In this document: piece after piece, positions 1 to 6,531 of the stretch
Numbering within the stretch: the first letter of the stretch is position 1
Layout of the letters: each line of letters opens with the position of its first letter
Assembly: GCA_964630635.1 (NCBI GenBank)
Contig: CAZVVM010000061.1
Coordinates: forward strand, 1-11,149
Direction of reading: 5' to 3'
From: Colimorpha_A sp964630635
GTDB taxonomy: Bacteria; Bacillota; Clostridia; Oscillospirales; CAG-272
Length of the DNA stretch: 11,149 nucleotides
Program-made: the position numbers and the translations under genes
The notes under the pieces: model-generated
The model's input: only the letters and a program-made list of their open reading frames with translations
Told to the model about the DNA's origin: nothing
Database searches by the model: none

Positions 1-75
1 CGGCGTCCTCGACCGTCCGCCGCTCCCGCGTTCGTTCTGTTCTCCACTTAAAAAGATAGTTCCATCGTTGTCTTA

Positions 76-95
76 CCTTCTCCCACTGGAGAAGG
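76..95. repeat. Short perfect hairpin downstream of dapA
   Basis: CCTTCTCC (76-83) and GGAGAAGG (88-95) form a perfect 8-bp stem with a 4-base CACT loop. It lies beyond the 3' end of dapA. Neither strand has a T-run directly after the stem, so it is not a standard intrinsic terminator. It resembles small dispersed palindromic repeats found between genes in many clostridial genomes, but that comparison is from memory. Confidence 0.5.
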
Positions 96-98
96 CAT

Positions 99-128
99 AA
101 CAACGCCCCAATGCTTCGCTGCGTTGTT
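99..128. repeat. Inverted repeat just past the dapA stop codon
   Basis: AACAACGC (99-106) pairs with GCGTTGTT (121-128) across a 14-base loop, 11 bp beyond the end of dapA on the minus strand. Together with the 76-95 hairpin it may act as a Rho-independent-like stop or 3'-end stabiliser for dapA mRNA. No U-tract follows, so termination is only a guess. The remaining bases 1-75 hold another short inverted repeat, CGGCG (1-5)/CGCCG (18-22), and no gene. Confidence 0.4.
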
Positions 129-139
129 CGCAGCCCGTT

Positions 140-1018
140 TCATCCAATAAATTTATCAATCTCCGCAAATAGCGTTTCCTCGCATTTTGCGCTTGCGCGG
201 GTGAGGGGAAGGCGAAGCTCGTGACGGCAAAGACCGAGCTTTTCCATTCCGCTTTTTATCGGCATTGGGTTGGTTTCGGTGAAGAGCGAGCGCATAAGGG
301 GAATGAAGCGGTGGTAGAGCTTTAGGCACTCTTCCCTATCGGTTTCATAGAGCTTGCAAAGGTGTGACATTTCACGCGGGAACATATTCGATACCACCGA
401 TATTACGCCGTATCCGCCGATTGCGAGGACGGGGAGCGTCATATCGTCGTTTCCGCTGTATAACGGCAGTTCAGCGCCGTATTTGCTTGCTATATAGGCG
501 CATTTCGATATGCTTCCCGACGCTTCCTTGACACCTGCCGCCATCGGATGAGAGGCGAAGCCGTCGTAGACGCTTTCGGGTATATCGGTGCCGGTACGCG
601 AAGGTATGTTATAAAGGATCGTCGGTACTCCTGCGCCCTCGGCTATCGTAAGGAAATGGCGCAGAAGTCCCGAAGCGCCCGGACGGTTATAATACGGCGT
701 TACGGCAAGTATTCCGTCGGCTCCCGCGCGGACTGCTTCCTTTGAAAGCTCGACCGACGAGGCGGTGTCGTTACAGGTCGTACCTGCTATTATCGGGACT
801 CTGCCGTTCGACACCTCGGCAACGGTTGCCGTTATTTCTATTTTTTCTTTTTTACTCAGCGTCGGCGCTTCGCCCGTCGTTCCGCAGACGACGAGTGCGT
901 CGATGCCCTCGCTTATTTGAAATTCCGTCAGCTTTTTTAAAGCTTCAATATCTATTCTGCCGTCAGAAAACGGCGTTACAAGCGCGGTCGCCGCGCCTTT
1001 GAAGAGCGGTTTTTTCAT
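140..1018 (-). CDS. dapA: 4-hydroxy-tetrahydrodipicolinate synthase
   Basis: DapA condenses pyruvate with aspartate semialdehyde, the first committed step toward diaminopimelate (cell wall) and lysine, in the cytoplasm. The 292-aa protein is the usual length. Visible family marks are GTTGE (46-50), TPYYN with Tyr110, Tyr136 before Arg141, and the Schiff-base Lys164 in AGVKEASG. These sit three residues later than the E. coli Thr44/45, Tyr107, Tyr133, Arg138 and Lys161. The start at 1018 is chosen because AAGGAG (1026-1031, minus strand) lies 7 bases upstream and the protein begins MKKPLFKG as in relatives. The reading frame stays open upstream to 1153, but that extension overlaps queA and has no family character. 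dapA stands alone on its strand here, divergent from queA across about 100 bp. I found no convincing promoter for it. Confidence 0.96.
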   Translation of the reverse strand: MKKPLFKGAATALVTPFSDGRIDIEALKKLTEFQISEGIDALVVCGTTGEAPTLSKKEKIEITATVAEVSNGRVPIIAGTTCNDTASSVELSKEAVRAGADGILAVTPYYNRPGASGLLRHFLTIAEGAGVPTILYNIPSRTGTDIPESVYDGFASHPMAAGVKEASGSISKCAYIASKYGAELPLYSGNDDMTLPVLAIGGYGVISVVSNMFPREMSHLCKLYETDREECLKLYHRFIPLMRSLFTETNPMPIKSGMEKLGLCRHELRLPLTRASAKCEETLFAEIDKFIG

Positions 1019-1054
1019 TATATTTCTCCTTTTGCATTTATTTCCCGAAAACAG

Positions 1055-1083
1055 TTGAAATTCCGTCGAATTTGTTATATAAT
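1055..1083 (+). promoter_or_regulatory. Sigma-A-type promoter of queA
   Basis: TTGAAA (1055-1060), a 17-bp spacer and a perfect TATAAT (1078-1083) match the housekeeping promoter consensus closely. Transcription would start near 1090, leaving a leader of about 30 bases before queA. The promoter lies in the dapA-queA divergent gap, so it may compete with whatever drives dapA. Confidence 0.75.
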
Positions 1084-1118
1084 TAAGTGGATAATACCTA
1101 CTTGAAAGAAATTTGACT

Positions 1119-2168
1119 ATGATAAAGAATGATCTATCCCCTACCAACCTCAAAAAGAGTGATTTTTTCTACGACCTGCCGCAGGAGCTTATTGCTCAAA
1201 CGCCTGCCGAGCCGCGTGATTCCTCGCGCCTGCTCGTGCTTCACAAGGACAGCGGCGAGCGTGAGCACAAGGTCTTTTCCGATATAATCGACTATCTTAA
1301 CGACGGCGACGTTCTCGTTATCAACGACAGCAAGGTCATTCCCGCGCGTCTTTACGGAATAAAGGAAGACAGCGGAATTGAGATCGAGGTCGTTCTTCTC
1401 CGTTCGCGCGGTCTTGATACCTGGGAAACGCTCGTGCGCCCCGGAAGAAGATGCAAGCCGGGTACTAAAATTATATTCGGCGGCGGCATTCTTCGTGCCG
1501 AGGTGCTTGAGACCGTTGAGGGCGGAAACCGACTTATAAAATTTGAATATGAGGGTGACAATATTTTCTCGGTGCTTGACAAGGTCGGCAATATGCCCCT
1601 TCCGCCGTACATTACCGAAAAATTAAAGGACAAGAGCCGTTATCAGACCGTTTACGCAAAGGACGAGGGCTCTGCCGCCGCTCCTACTGCGGGGCTTCAT
1701 TTCACCTCGGAGCTTCTTGAGCGAATCAAGGCAAAGGGCGTTCAGATCGCTCCCGTTATGCTTCACGTCGGACTCGGCACCTTCCGTCCCGTCAAAGAGG
1801 ACAACATAACCGATCACGAAATGCACGCAGAGTTCATTTCGGTTTCAAAGGAGTCGGCTGAAATTATCAACAACCGCCGCGGACGCCTTTTTGCGGTCGG
1901 CACCACTTCTTGCAGAGTTCTCGAAAGTGCGTCGGACGAAAGCGGTATCGTTCATCCGATAACCGACGACACGGGTATATTTATTTATCCCGGTTACCGC
2001 TTCAAGGTCACGGACGCTCTTATCACGAATTTCCATCTGCCTGAAAGCACGCTTTTAATGCTCGTTTCGGCTTTGACAAGCAGAGAATTGATGCTTGAAA
2101 CCTATAACGAAGCCATTGAAAAGGGTTATCGCTTCTTCTCCTTCGGAGATGCGATGCTTATAGAGTAA
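1119..2168 (+). CDS. queA: S-adenosylmethionine:tRNA ribosyltransferase-isomerase
   Basis: QueA transfers and isomerises the ribosyl group of S-adenosylmethionine onto 7-aminomethyl-7-deazaguanine at the wobble position (34) of tRNAs with GUN anticodons, giving epoxyqueuosine. At 349 aa it matches the family length (about 340-356). Family blocks appear in order: DFFYDLPQELIAQTP (15-29), VLVINDSKVIPARL (66-79), AAPTAGLHFT (187-196), HVGLGTFRPV (216-225), HEMHAEF (233-239), VGTTSCRVLES (260-270) and DALITNFHLPESTLLMLV (299-316). The ATG at 1119 is preferred. A TTG two codons upstream (1113) is also in frame, and the ribosome binding site is weak (GAAAG, 1104-1108), so either start is possible. 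Transcription probably runs from the promoter at 1055. No tgt or queG gene is nearby, so queuosine genes are scattered in this genome. Repeats rather than a clear terminator follow the gene. Confidence 0.96.
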   Translation: MIKNDLSPTNLKKSDFFYDLPQELIAQTPAEPRDSSRLLVLHKDSGEREHKVFSDIIDYLNDGDVLVINDSKVIPARLYGIKEDSGIEIEVVLLRSRGLDTWETLVRPGRRCKPGTKIIFGGGILRAEVLETVEGGNRLIKFEYEGDNIFSVLDKVGNMPLPPYITEKLKDKSRYQTVYAKDEGSAAAPTAGLHFTSELLERIKAKGVQIAPVMLHVGLGTFRPVKEDNITDHEMHAEFISVSKESAEIINNRRGRLFAVGTTSCRVLESASDESGIVHPITDDTGIFIYPGYRFKVTDALITNFHLPESTLLMLVSALTSRELMLETYNEAIEKGYRFFSFGDAMLIE

Positions 2169-2183
2169 CAGAAACCTATTTTC

Positions 2184-2231
2184 GTAGGGGCGAACTGCGT
2201 TCGCCCGCGGGCGTTCAAAGAACGCCCCTAC
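2184..2231. repeat. GC-rich double-hairpin palindrome
   Basis: This 48-bp palindrome has outer arms GTAGGGGCG (2184-2192) and CGCCCCTAC (2223-2231). Inside are two mini-hairpins. One is GGGCGAAC/GTTCGCCC (2188-2195 and 2199-2206, loop TGC). The other is GGGCGTTC/GAACGCCC (2209-2216 and 2220-2227, loop AAA). The strand can fold either as one long stem or as two arms (cruciform). The form resembles palindromic repeats dispersed between genes in clostridial and other genomes. It may end queA transcripts or protect their 3' ends, but no U-run follows. Confidence 0.7.
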
Positions 2232-2457
2232 ATTGTAACATCTAAAACTTGATAATACTGCATCCGCGCGTCATCTTGAGCGAAGTCCGCCCGAGATTCC
2301 GCCTACGGCGATTTTGCTAACGCAAAATTTCGACTTCGGACTACGTCCTGCGCTCAGAATGACAACGGGCGGACGAAGTCGAAACCCGAAGGGCGAACGG
2401 CGGAGCCGTTCGGATCTCGCGGAATTGCAAGCGTAAATTTTTAGTCATTACAATGTA
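2229..2457. mobile_element. MITE-like element with 19-bp terminal inverted repeats
   Basis: The 229-bp non-coding segment is bounded by TACATTGTAACATCTAAAA (2229-2247) and its near-complement TTTTAGTCATTACAATGTA (2439-2457): 10 perfect outer bases, then 3 unpaired, then 6 perfect. Both ends carry TA, as expected for miniature elements mobilised by IS630/Tc1-mariner transposases, which duplicate a TA target. Nested inside are GTCATCTTGAGCG (2270-2282)/CGCTCAGAATGAC (2351-2363, two mismatches), GTCCGCCC (2285-2292)/GGGCGGAC (2367-2374), and the small hairpins ATTTTGC/GCAAAAT (2311-2328) and GAACGGC/GCCGTTC (2395-2411). The internal GTCATNNTGAGCG-type repeat is a common intergenic motif in many bacteria. 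No transposase is encoded here. Mobility is inferred from structure only. Confidence 0.55.
2425..2454 (+). promoter_or_regulatory. Possible promoter inside the right end of the MITE-like element
   Basis: TTGCAA (2425-2430), an 18-bp spacer and TACAAT (2449-2454, five of six consensus bases) would start transcription near 2461, about 20 bases before the kinase gene. The -10 hexamer lies within the right terminal inverted repeat, so the repeat may supply the promoter for the kinase-glycosyltransferase-miaA run. The -35 match is modest. Confidence 0.4.
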
Positions 2458-2482
2458 CTACGGTTAAATTCACAGGGATTTT

Positions 2483-3259
2483 ATGAAAAAAACGCTAATT
2501 ACGACCGACACAAACGAATTTCCGTTGGAATTTCATTCGCTTCTTACGGGGAAAGTATTTGACAGCAGCTGCTCGCGTGAGGCGCGTGTTTACTACATTG
2601 CCGACAGGCATCTGTTTCTCAAAAAAGCCCCTCTCGGCTCTCTTAAAGCAGAGGCGGAAATGACGGGATATTTCGGTTCGATCGGGCTTGGAGCAGAGGT
2701 TCTCACCTATATTTCCGATGAACACGACTGGCTTTTGACGAGCGAGGTCAAGGGAGAGGATCTTACGCACGAAAGCTATCTCTCCCGCCCCGAATTTCTT
2801 GCAGAAAAGCTTGGCGTGACACTCAAAACGCTTCACTCTCTGCCGTTCGAAAGTTGTCCCGTAAACAGGACCGAAAGCTATCTTAAAAGCGCTGAATACG
2901 GCTACAAAAACAAGCGGTATGACGATACTCTTTTCCCCGATAACTGGGGCTACGCTTCGCCGGAGGAAGCTTGGAGCGTGATCGAAAAGAGAGCTAACGA
3001 GCTTGAAACGAACACGCTTATTCACGGTGACTACTGTCTGCCGAACGTTATGTTTGACGGCGACTCCTTTTCGGGCTTTATTGACGTCGGAAACGGCGGG
3101 ATAGGCGACCGTCACATCGACCTTTTCTGGGGTGCTTGGACGCTTTGGTTCAATCTTAAAACAGACAAGTACAAGGATATATTTTTCGACGCTTACGGAA
3201 GAAGCGATATTGATTTCGAGCGTTTCTCACTTATTGCCGCCTGCGAGGTATTTGGATAG
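2483..3259 (+). CDS. APH(3')-family aminoglycoside phosphotransferase-like kinase
   Basis: A 258-aa protein with the protein-kinase-like fold of aminoglycoside 3'-phosphotransferases (usually about 264 aa), which transfer the ATP gamma-phosphate to a hydroxyl of an aminoglycoside or other small molecule. Seen in order: a LFLKK segment with the likely ATP-binding Lys (47/48), helix Glu (57/59) in KAEAEM, GEDLTHESY (91-99), the Brenner motif HGD (181-183) with Asn188, where Asp183 is the likely catalytic base, and FIDVGNGG with metal-binding Asp201, followed by DRHIDLFWG. This layout matches APH(3')-III most closely. The ATG at 2483 follows CAGGGAT (about 6-base spacing). The gene lies 13 bp before a glycosyltransferase gene and 26 bp after a MITE-like element. 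The family assignment is firm. The substrate is unknown, and many chromosomal homologues do not confer resistance. Confidence 0.8.
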   Translation: MKKTLITTDTNEFPLEFHSLLTGKVFDSSCSREARVYYIADRHLFLKKAPLGSLKAEAEMTGYFGSIGLGAEVLTYISDEHDWLLTSEVKGEDLTHESYLSRPEFLAEKLGVTLKTLHSLPFESCPVNRTESYLKSAEYGYKNKRYDDTLFPDNWGYASPEEAWSVIEKRANELETNTLIHGDYCLPNVMFDGDSFSGFIDVGNGGIGDRHIDLFWGAWTLWFNLKTDKYKDIFFDAYGRSDIDFERFSLIAACEVFG

Positions 3260-3272
3260 AAAGGACTTTAAT

Positions 3273-4298
3273 ATGGAGAATATCAGGGTACAGCTATACT
3301 GCCATATTCCGCATATAAGCCAAATTCTTTGCGGTTTTAACGAGCTTGACAAAAGCGGTGAGTACAGCGTCGTTTTCGAGGACTGTTCCGATGAAGCCCA
3401 GCGCATTTACACCGATATGTCGATACTGCGCGTTTTGTATAAGGGCAAGGTCATAATTTACGACCTGATGGACGGATATATCGGTCCTTCAATGATTACC
3501 GATCTGCTTGAAAACTGCGACTTTTATTTCAAGCGCAGCTTTTCCGACAGTCAAAACGAGCAGTTTGGTGAGCTTAAAAGCAAGATGTTCCCTCTCGGCT
3601 TCAACTACCATCTGACCTACCGCGGAAACCCGCTGAACGACGGATTTGTCAAGAGATTTATCAAGCTGTTTTTGAAGCGTGAAAGCTTCAATCCGTTTAC
3701 ACAGAAAAGGTTTGAATGCGAGCCGAAATACAAGGACAAGGATATAAAGATTCTCTTTTTGACGCGGCTTTGGGATCCGAAGGAGTGCGTTCACGAAAAC
3801 TACATTGAAGAGAGAAAAAAGATAAACGCGGAGCGCATTGCGATTATCCGCGCTTTACGCGAAAAATACGGTGACAACGCGGTCGCGGGGCTTAACGATT
3901 CGCCGCTTTCACGCGAGCTTGCTCCCGATCTCATCGTAAGTAATAAGTACACGAAACGGAATAATTACCTGGAGCTTATGAAGAACAGCGATATTTGTAT
4001 CGCATCTACGGGGCTTCACGGAAGCATCGGCTGGAAGACTGCCGAATACGTTGCGGCAGGTAAGGCAATCGTCAGCGAGCCGTTTAACTACAAGGTAACG
4101 GGCGATTTTGTTCCCGATGAAAATTACCTTGAGTTTTCAGGCATAGATCAGTGCCTTGACGCTGTTGACCGTCTCGTATCGTCCCCCGAAAAGCTATACG
4201 AAATGAAAAAGAAAAATCACGAATATTATAGGCGTTATCTTGACCCTTGCGAGCTTGTCAAAAGGTCGCTTGAGACGGTTGATGCGCTTATAAAGTAA
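3273..4298 (+). CDS. GT-B-type glycosyltransferase-like protein
   Basis: The 341-aa protein has no signal peptide or membrane segment. Its C-terminal half looks like the nucleotide-sugar-binding half of a GT-B glycosyltransferase: a strand start KILFLTRLWDP (159-169), a helix INAERIAIIRALREKYG (184-200), YLELMKNSDICIAS (232-245), then GLHGSIGWKTAEYVAAGKAI (247-266) followed by VSEP, the place where group-1 transferases carry the conserved Glu and hydrophobic turn. The N-terminal half is not recognisable by eye. The donor sugar and acceptor are unknown; a cell-surface glycan or small molecule is plausible. The ATG at 3273 is chosen because GAAAGGA (3259-3265) sits 7 bases upstream; the open frame to 3132 runs inside the kinase gene. 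It is 13 bp from the kinase gene and 9 bp from miaA, so the three are probably co-transcribed. Confidence 0.6.
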   Translation: MENIRVQLYCHIPHISQILCGFNELDKSGEYSVVFEDCSDEAQRIYTDMSILRVLYKGKVIIYDLMDGYIGPSMITDLLENCDFYFKRSFSDSQNEQFGELKSKMFPLGFNYHLTYRGNPLNDGFVKRFIKLFLKRESFNPFTQKRFECEPKYKDKDIKILFLTRLWDPKECVHENYIEERKKINAERIAIIRALREKYGDNAVAGLNDSPLSRELAPDLIVSNKYTKRNNYLELMKNSDICIASTGLHGSIGWKTAEYVAAGKAIVSEPFNYKVTGDFVPDENYLEFSGIDQCLDAVDRLVSSPEKLYEMKKKNHEYYRRYLDPCELVKRSLETVDALIK

Positions 4299-4307
4299 GG
4301 AAATAAT

Positions 4308-5228
4308 TTGGACAGCAAAATTAAAGTTTTAGCCGTCGTAGGGCCTACTGCGTCGGGAAAAACAGACCTTTCCCTTCGTCTTGCGGAAGCGCTTGACGGC
4401 GAGATAATATCCTGCGATTCGATGCAGATATACCGCGATATGAATATAGGCACCGCGAAGCCGTCGCTAAATGAAAGACGCGGTATTCCGCACCATCTTT
4501 TCGATATTTGCGACCCCGAACGCGAGTTTTCCTGCGCCGATTACAAGCATCTTGCCGAGGCGGCGATCAAGGATATTTCAGAGAGAGGCAAAACGCCGAT
4601 ATTCTGCGGTGGAACGGGGCTTTATCTTTCTTCCGTTCTGCGCGGCGGAAATCTTTCACCAGATATTCCCGAGGGCATAAGAGAAGCCCTTGAAAAGCGT
4701 TCCATTGAAGAAAACTGGAACGAGCTTCTGTCGGTCGATCCCGACGCGGCGGCGCTCACTCACAAAAACAATTCAAAAAGAGTTATCCGCGCCCTTGAAA
4801 TATATCACGGAACAGGCAGGACGAAAACCGAATGGGACAAGCTTTCCCTTGAAGCCGAGCCGCCTTATGACGCGCTTATTTTCGGACTTGATTACAAAAG
4901 CCGCGATACCCTTTACGACAGGATAAACCGCCGCGTTGACATAATGATGAACGGCGGGCTTGAAGCCGAGGTAAGAGCCGTTGCTTCCCGACTTGGGAAG
5001 ACCGCTTCGCAGGCGATCGGGTATAAGGAGCTTCTTTGCTATATTAACGGTGAGCTTTCTTATGACGTGGCGGTCGAGCTTCTCAAAAAGAACACCCGTA
5101 ACTATGCAAAGCGTCAGCTGACCTGGTTCAGACGCGACCCGAACGTGATATGGTCATATCCCGATTCGGAAAGCACCGATACTATTTTTGAAAATATTGT
5201 AAATATTGCGAAAAATCACTTAAACTGA
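4308..5228 (+). CDS. miaA: tRNA dimethylallyltransferase
   Basis: MiaA adds a dimethylallyl group to N6 of adenosine 37 in tRNAs that read UNN codons, improving reading-frame maintenance. The 306-aa length fits the family. Motifs are the P-loop GPTASGKT (12-19), CDSMQIYR (36-43) with likely catalytic Asp37, IGTAKP (47-52), PHHLFDICDP (61-70), GGTGLY (101-106), SKRVIRALEIYHGTG (156-170), QAIGYKE (235-241) and RQLTWFR (269-275). The start is a TTG at 4308, six bases after AAGGA overlapping the stop of the glycosyltransferase gene; no ATG fits before the P-loop. The 9-bp gap implies translation within the kinase-glycosyltransferase transcript. In many Bacillota miaA neighbours mutL or hfq; neither is here. 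No intrinsic terminator follows before the next promoter. Confidence 0.96.
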   Translation: MDSKIKVLAVVGPTASGKTDLSLRLAEALDGEIISCDSMQIYRDMNIGTAKPSLNERRGIPHHLFDICDPEREFSCADYKHLAEAAIKDISERGKTPIFCGGTGLYLSSVLRGGNLSPDIPEGIREALEKRSIEENWNELLSVDPDAAALTHKNNSKRVIRALEIYHGTGRTKTEWDKLSLEAEPPYDALIFGLDYKSRDTLYDRINRRVDIMMNGGLEAEVRAVASRLGKTASQAIGYKELLCYINGELSYDVAVELLKKNTRNYAKRQLTWFRRDPNVIWSYPDSESTDTIFENIVNIAKNHLN

Positions 5229-5248
5229 ACGGCAAAGTGTGCTATACT
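5220..5248 (+). promoter_or_regulatory. Extended -10 promoter of the HlyD-like gene
   Basis: TGC followed by TATACT (5243-5248) makes an extended -10 element. Seventeen bases upstream is a weak -35, TTAAAC (5220-5225), which overlaps the last codons of miaA. Transcription would start near 5255, before the strong ribosome binding site at 5267-5273. Extended -10 promoters tolerate poor -35 boxes, so this is plausible but not certain. Confidence 0.5.
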
Positions 5249-5280
5249 TAATGAGTTAAATTTCGGAAAGGAGAGACGCC

Positions 5281-6531
5281 GTGGACGTCAAATACTTAAA
5301 AAACGTAGTCAAATATATGCTCTCGGCAGTCCTCTGCCTTATACTGATTGCATACATAATCTACCATCTCGCGGGTGGCTTCAAAACCGAGATCGGTACA
5401 ACCCCCGCATCGCTCGTAACGGTTGAATCCACCTACACGACGGGCGTTACGCTTTTGCGTAAGGAAAAGGTGCTTTATTCACCCGTAAACGGCGACGTCA
5501 GCTATCTTTTTGCCGACGGCGAAAAGGTTGCGATAAGGTCAACGGTTGCCGAGGTCTATCCGCAGAACGGCTCGTCGGAGATCCGTCACAGAATAATGGA
5601 GATCGACCTTGCAATACGTCTGCTCGAACGCAGTAATATGTCCGACGCCGAAAAGCGTACCGACACCGAAAGCACGGACCTTGTTATAAGAAAGAATATC
5701 TACAAGATACTCGATTCCGTTGACAATGGCAATATTTCGGGAGCGCATACAATATCCGATGAGCTTCTCGTTCAGCTCAACAGACGAAGAATAATTACCA
5801 AAAGCGTCGTTAATTTCAATAAGCAGATAGCCGCTTTAAAGGAAGAAAAAGAGCTGCTTTCCGCTTCCCTCCCTCAAAGCGAAAGCACCGTCAAGGCATC
5901 AAGCGGCGGATATTTTTATTCGACTCTCGACGGATATGAAAACGTGCTTTCATCGGAAAACATCGCCACTATGTCGTACAGGGAATATCTTGACCTTGCA
6001 TCGCGCTCCGCAGAGGATCTTGACGTAAGCGAAAACGGTTATCCCGTCGGAAAGATTGTTACAGACTATCTTTGGTACGTTGCGTGCGAGATTGACATAT
6101 CGGAGCTTCACAATTACGAGACGGGCAAAAATTACAGCATCAGGTTTCCCTACAATAACGATACCGCTATCACGATGAATCTCTACCGCATTCTCTCCGA
6201 GGCGGGCGCCGATACCGCAGTCCTCGTCTTTGAGACGGGAACGCTTCCCGCGAATTTCAATTATCTTCGCCATCAGACCGTTCAAATTGTAAGAGAATAC
6301 TACACCGGCTGCCGTATTCCAATATCGGCTCTCCGCGTCGTAAACGGCGATGCGGGCGTTTACGTTCTTCAGGGCTCAAAGATCGTTTTCAAGAAGGTTG
6401 AGCCGCTGTATGAATACGACGGATATATAATTTCCGCGGACAAGTCCGCTGACGACTCATCTTACATTGCGAAAAACGATTTCATCGTTACGAAAGGCAA
6501 GGATCTGTATGACGGAAAGATCATTGAATAA
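5281..6531 (+). CDS. HlyD-like membrane-anchored adaptor protein of the division cluster
   Basis: A 416-aa protein with a short cytoplasmic start, one membrane helix (about 12-30) and a large extracellular part, so type II topology. The exterior resembles HlyD/membrane-fusion adaptors. It has a half-lipoyl segment SPVNGDVSYLFADGEKV (67-83), a helical/coiled-coil middle (about 100-200, ending in KQIAALKEEKELL), the second lipoyl half SSGGYFYSTLDGYE (207-220), and a C-terminal IPISALRVVNGDAGVYVLQG (346-365) typical of these adaptors. Proteins of this type commonly precede yggS-sepF in Clostridia, and their role is undefined. No ABC or RND transporter partner is present, so an export function is not supported by context. 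The GTG start at 5281 follows AAAGGAG (5267-5273) by 7 bases. Its last 23 bp overlap yggS, suggesting translational coupling. Confidence 0.75.
   Translation: MDVKYLKNVVKYMLSAVLCLILIAYIIYHLAGGFKTEIGTTPASLVTVESTYTTGVTLLRKEKVLYSPVNGDVSYLFADGEKVAIRSTVAEVYPQNGSSEIRHRIMEIDLAIRLLERSNMSDAEKRTDTESTDLVIRKNIYKILDSVDNGNISGAHTISDELLVQLNRRRIITKSVVNFNKQIAALKEEKELLSASLPQSESTVKASSGGYFYSTLDGYENVLSSENIATMSYREYLDLASRSAEDLDVSENGYPVGKIVTDYLWYVACEIDISELHNYETGKNYSIRFPYNNDTAITMNLYRILSEAGADTAVLVFETGTLPANFNYLRHQTVQIVREYYTGCRIPISALRVVNGDAGVYVLQGSKIVFKKVEPLYEYDGYIISADKSADDSSYIAKNDFIVTKGKDLYDGKIIE

Noticed and set aside
1070..1101. dapA promoter on the minus strand at TATAAC overlapping the queA -10
   Set aside because: No acceptable -35 hexamer at 16-18 bases; the match is explained by AT-rich symmetry of the queA -10 region.
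1019..1153. N-terminal extension of dapA
   Set aside because: It would overlap queA and its promoter; the ATG at 1018 has AAGGAG at correct spacing and gives the family length.
2495..3115. 206-codon minus-strand frame opposite the kinase gene
   Set aside because: It is antisense to a protein with intact kinase motifs; no ribosome binding site or recognisable domain.
3132..3272. Upstream extension of the glycosyltransferase into the kinase gene
   Set aside because: The stretch overlaps the conserved kinase C-terminus in another frame and lacks a start signal; ATG 3273 has a good ribosome binding site.
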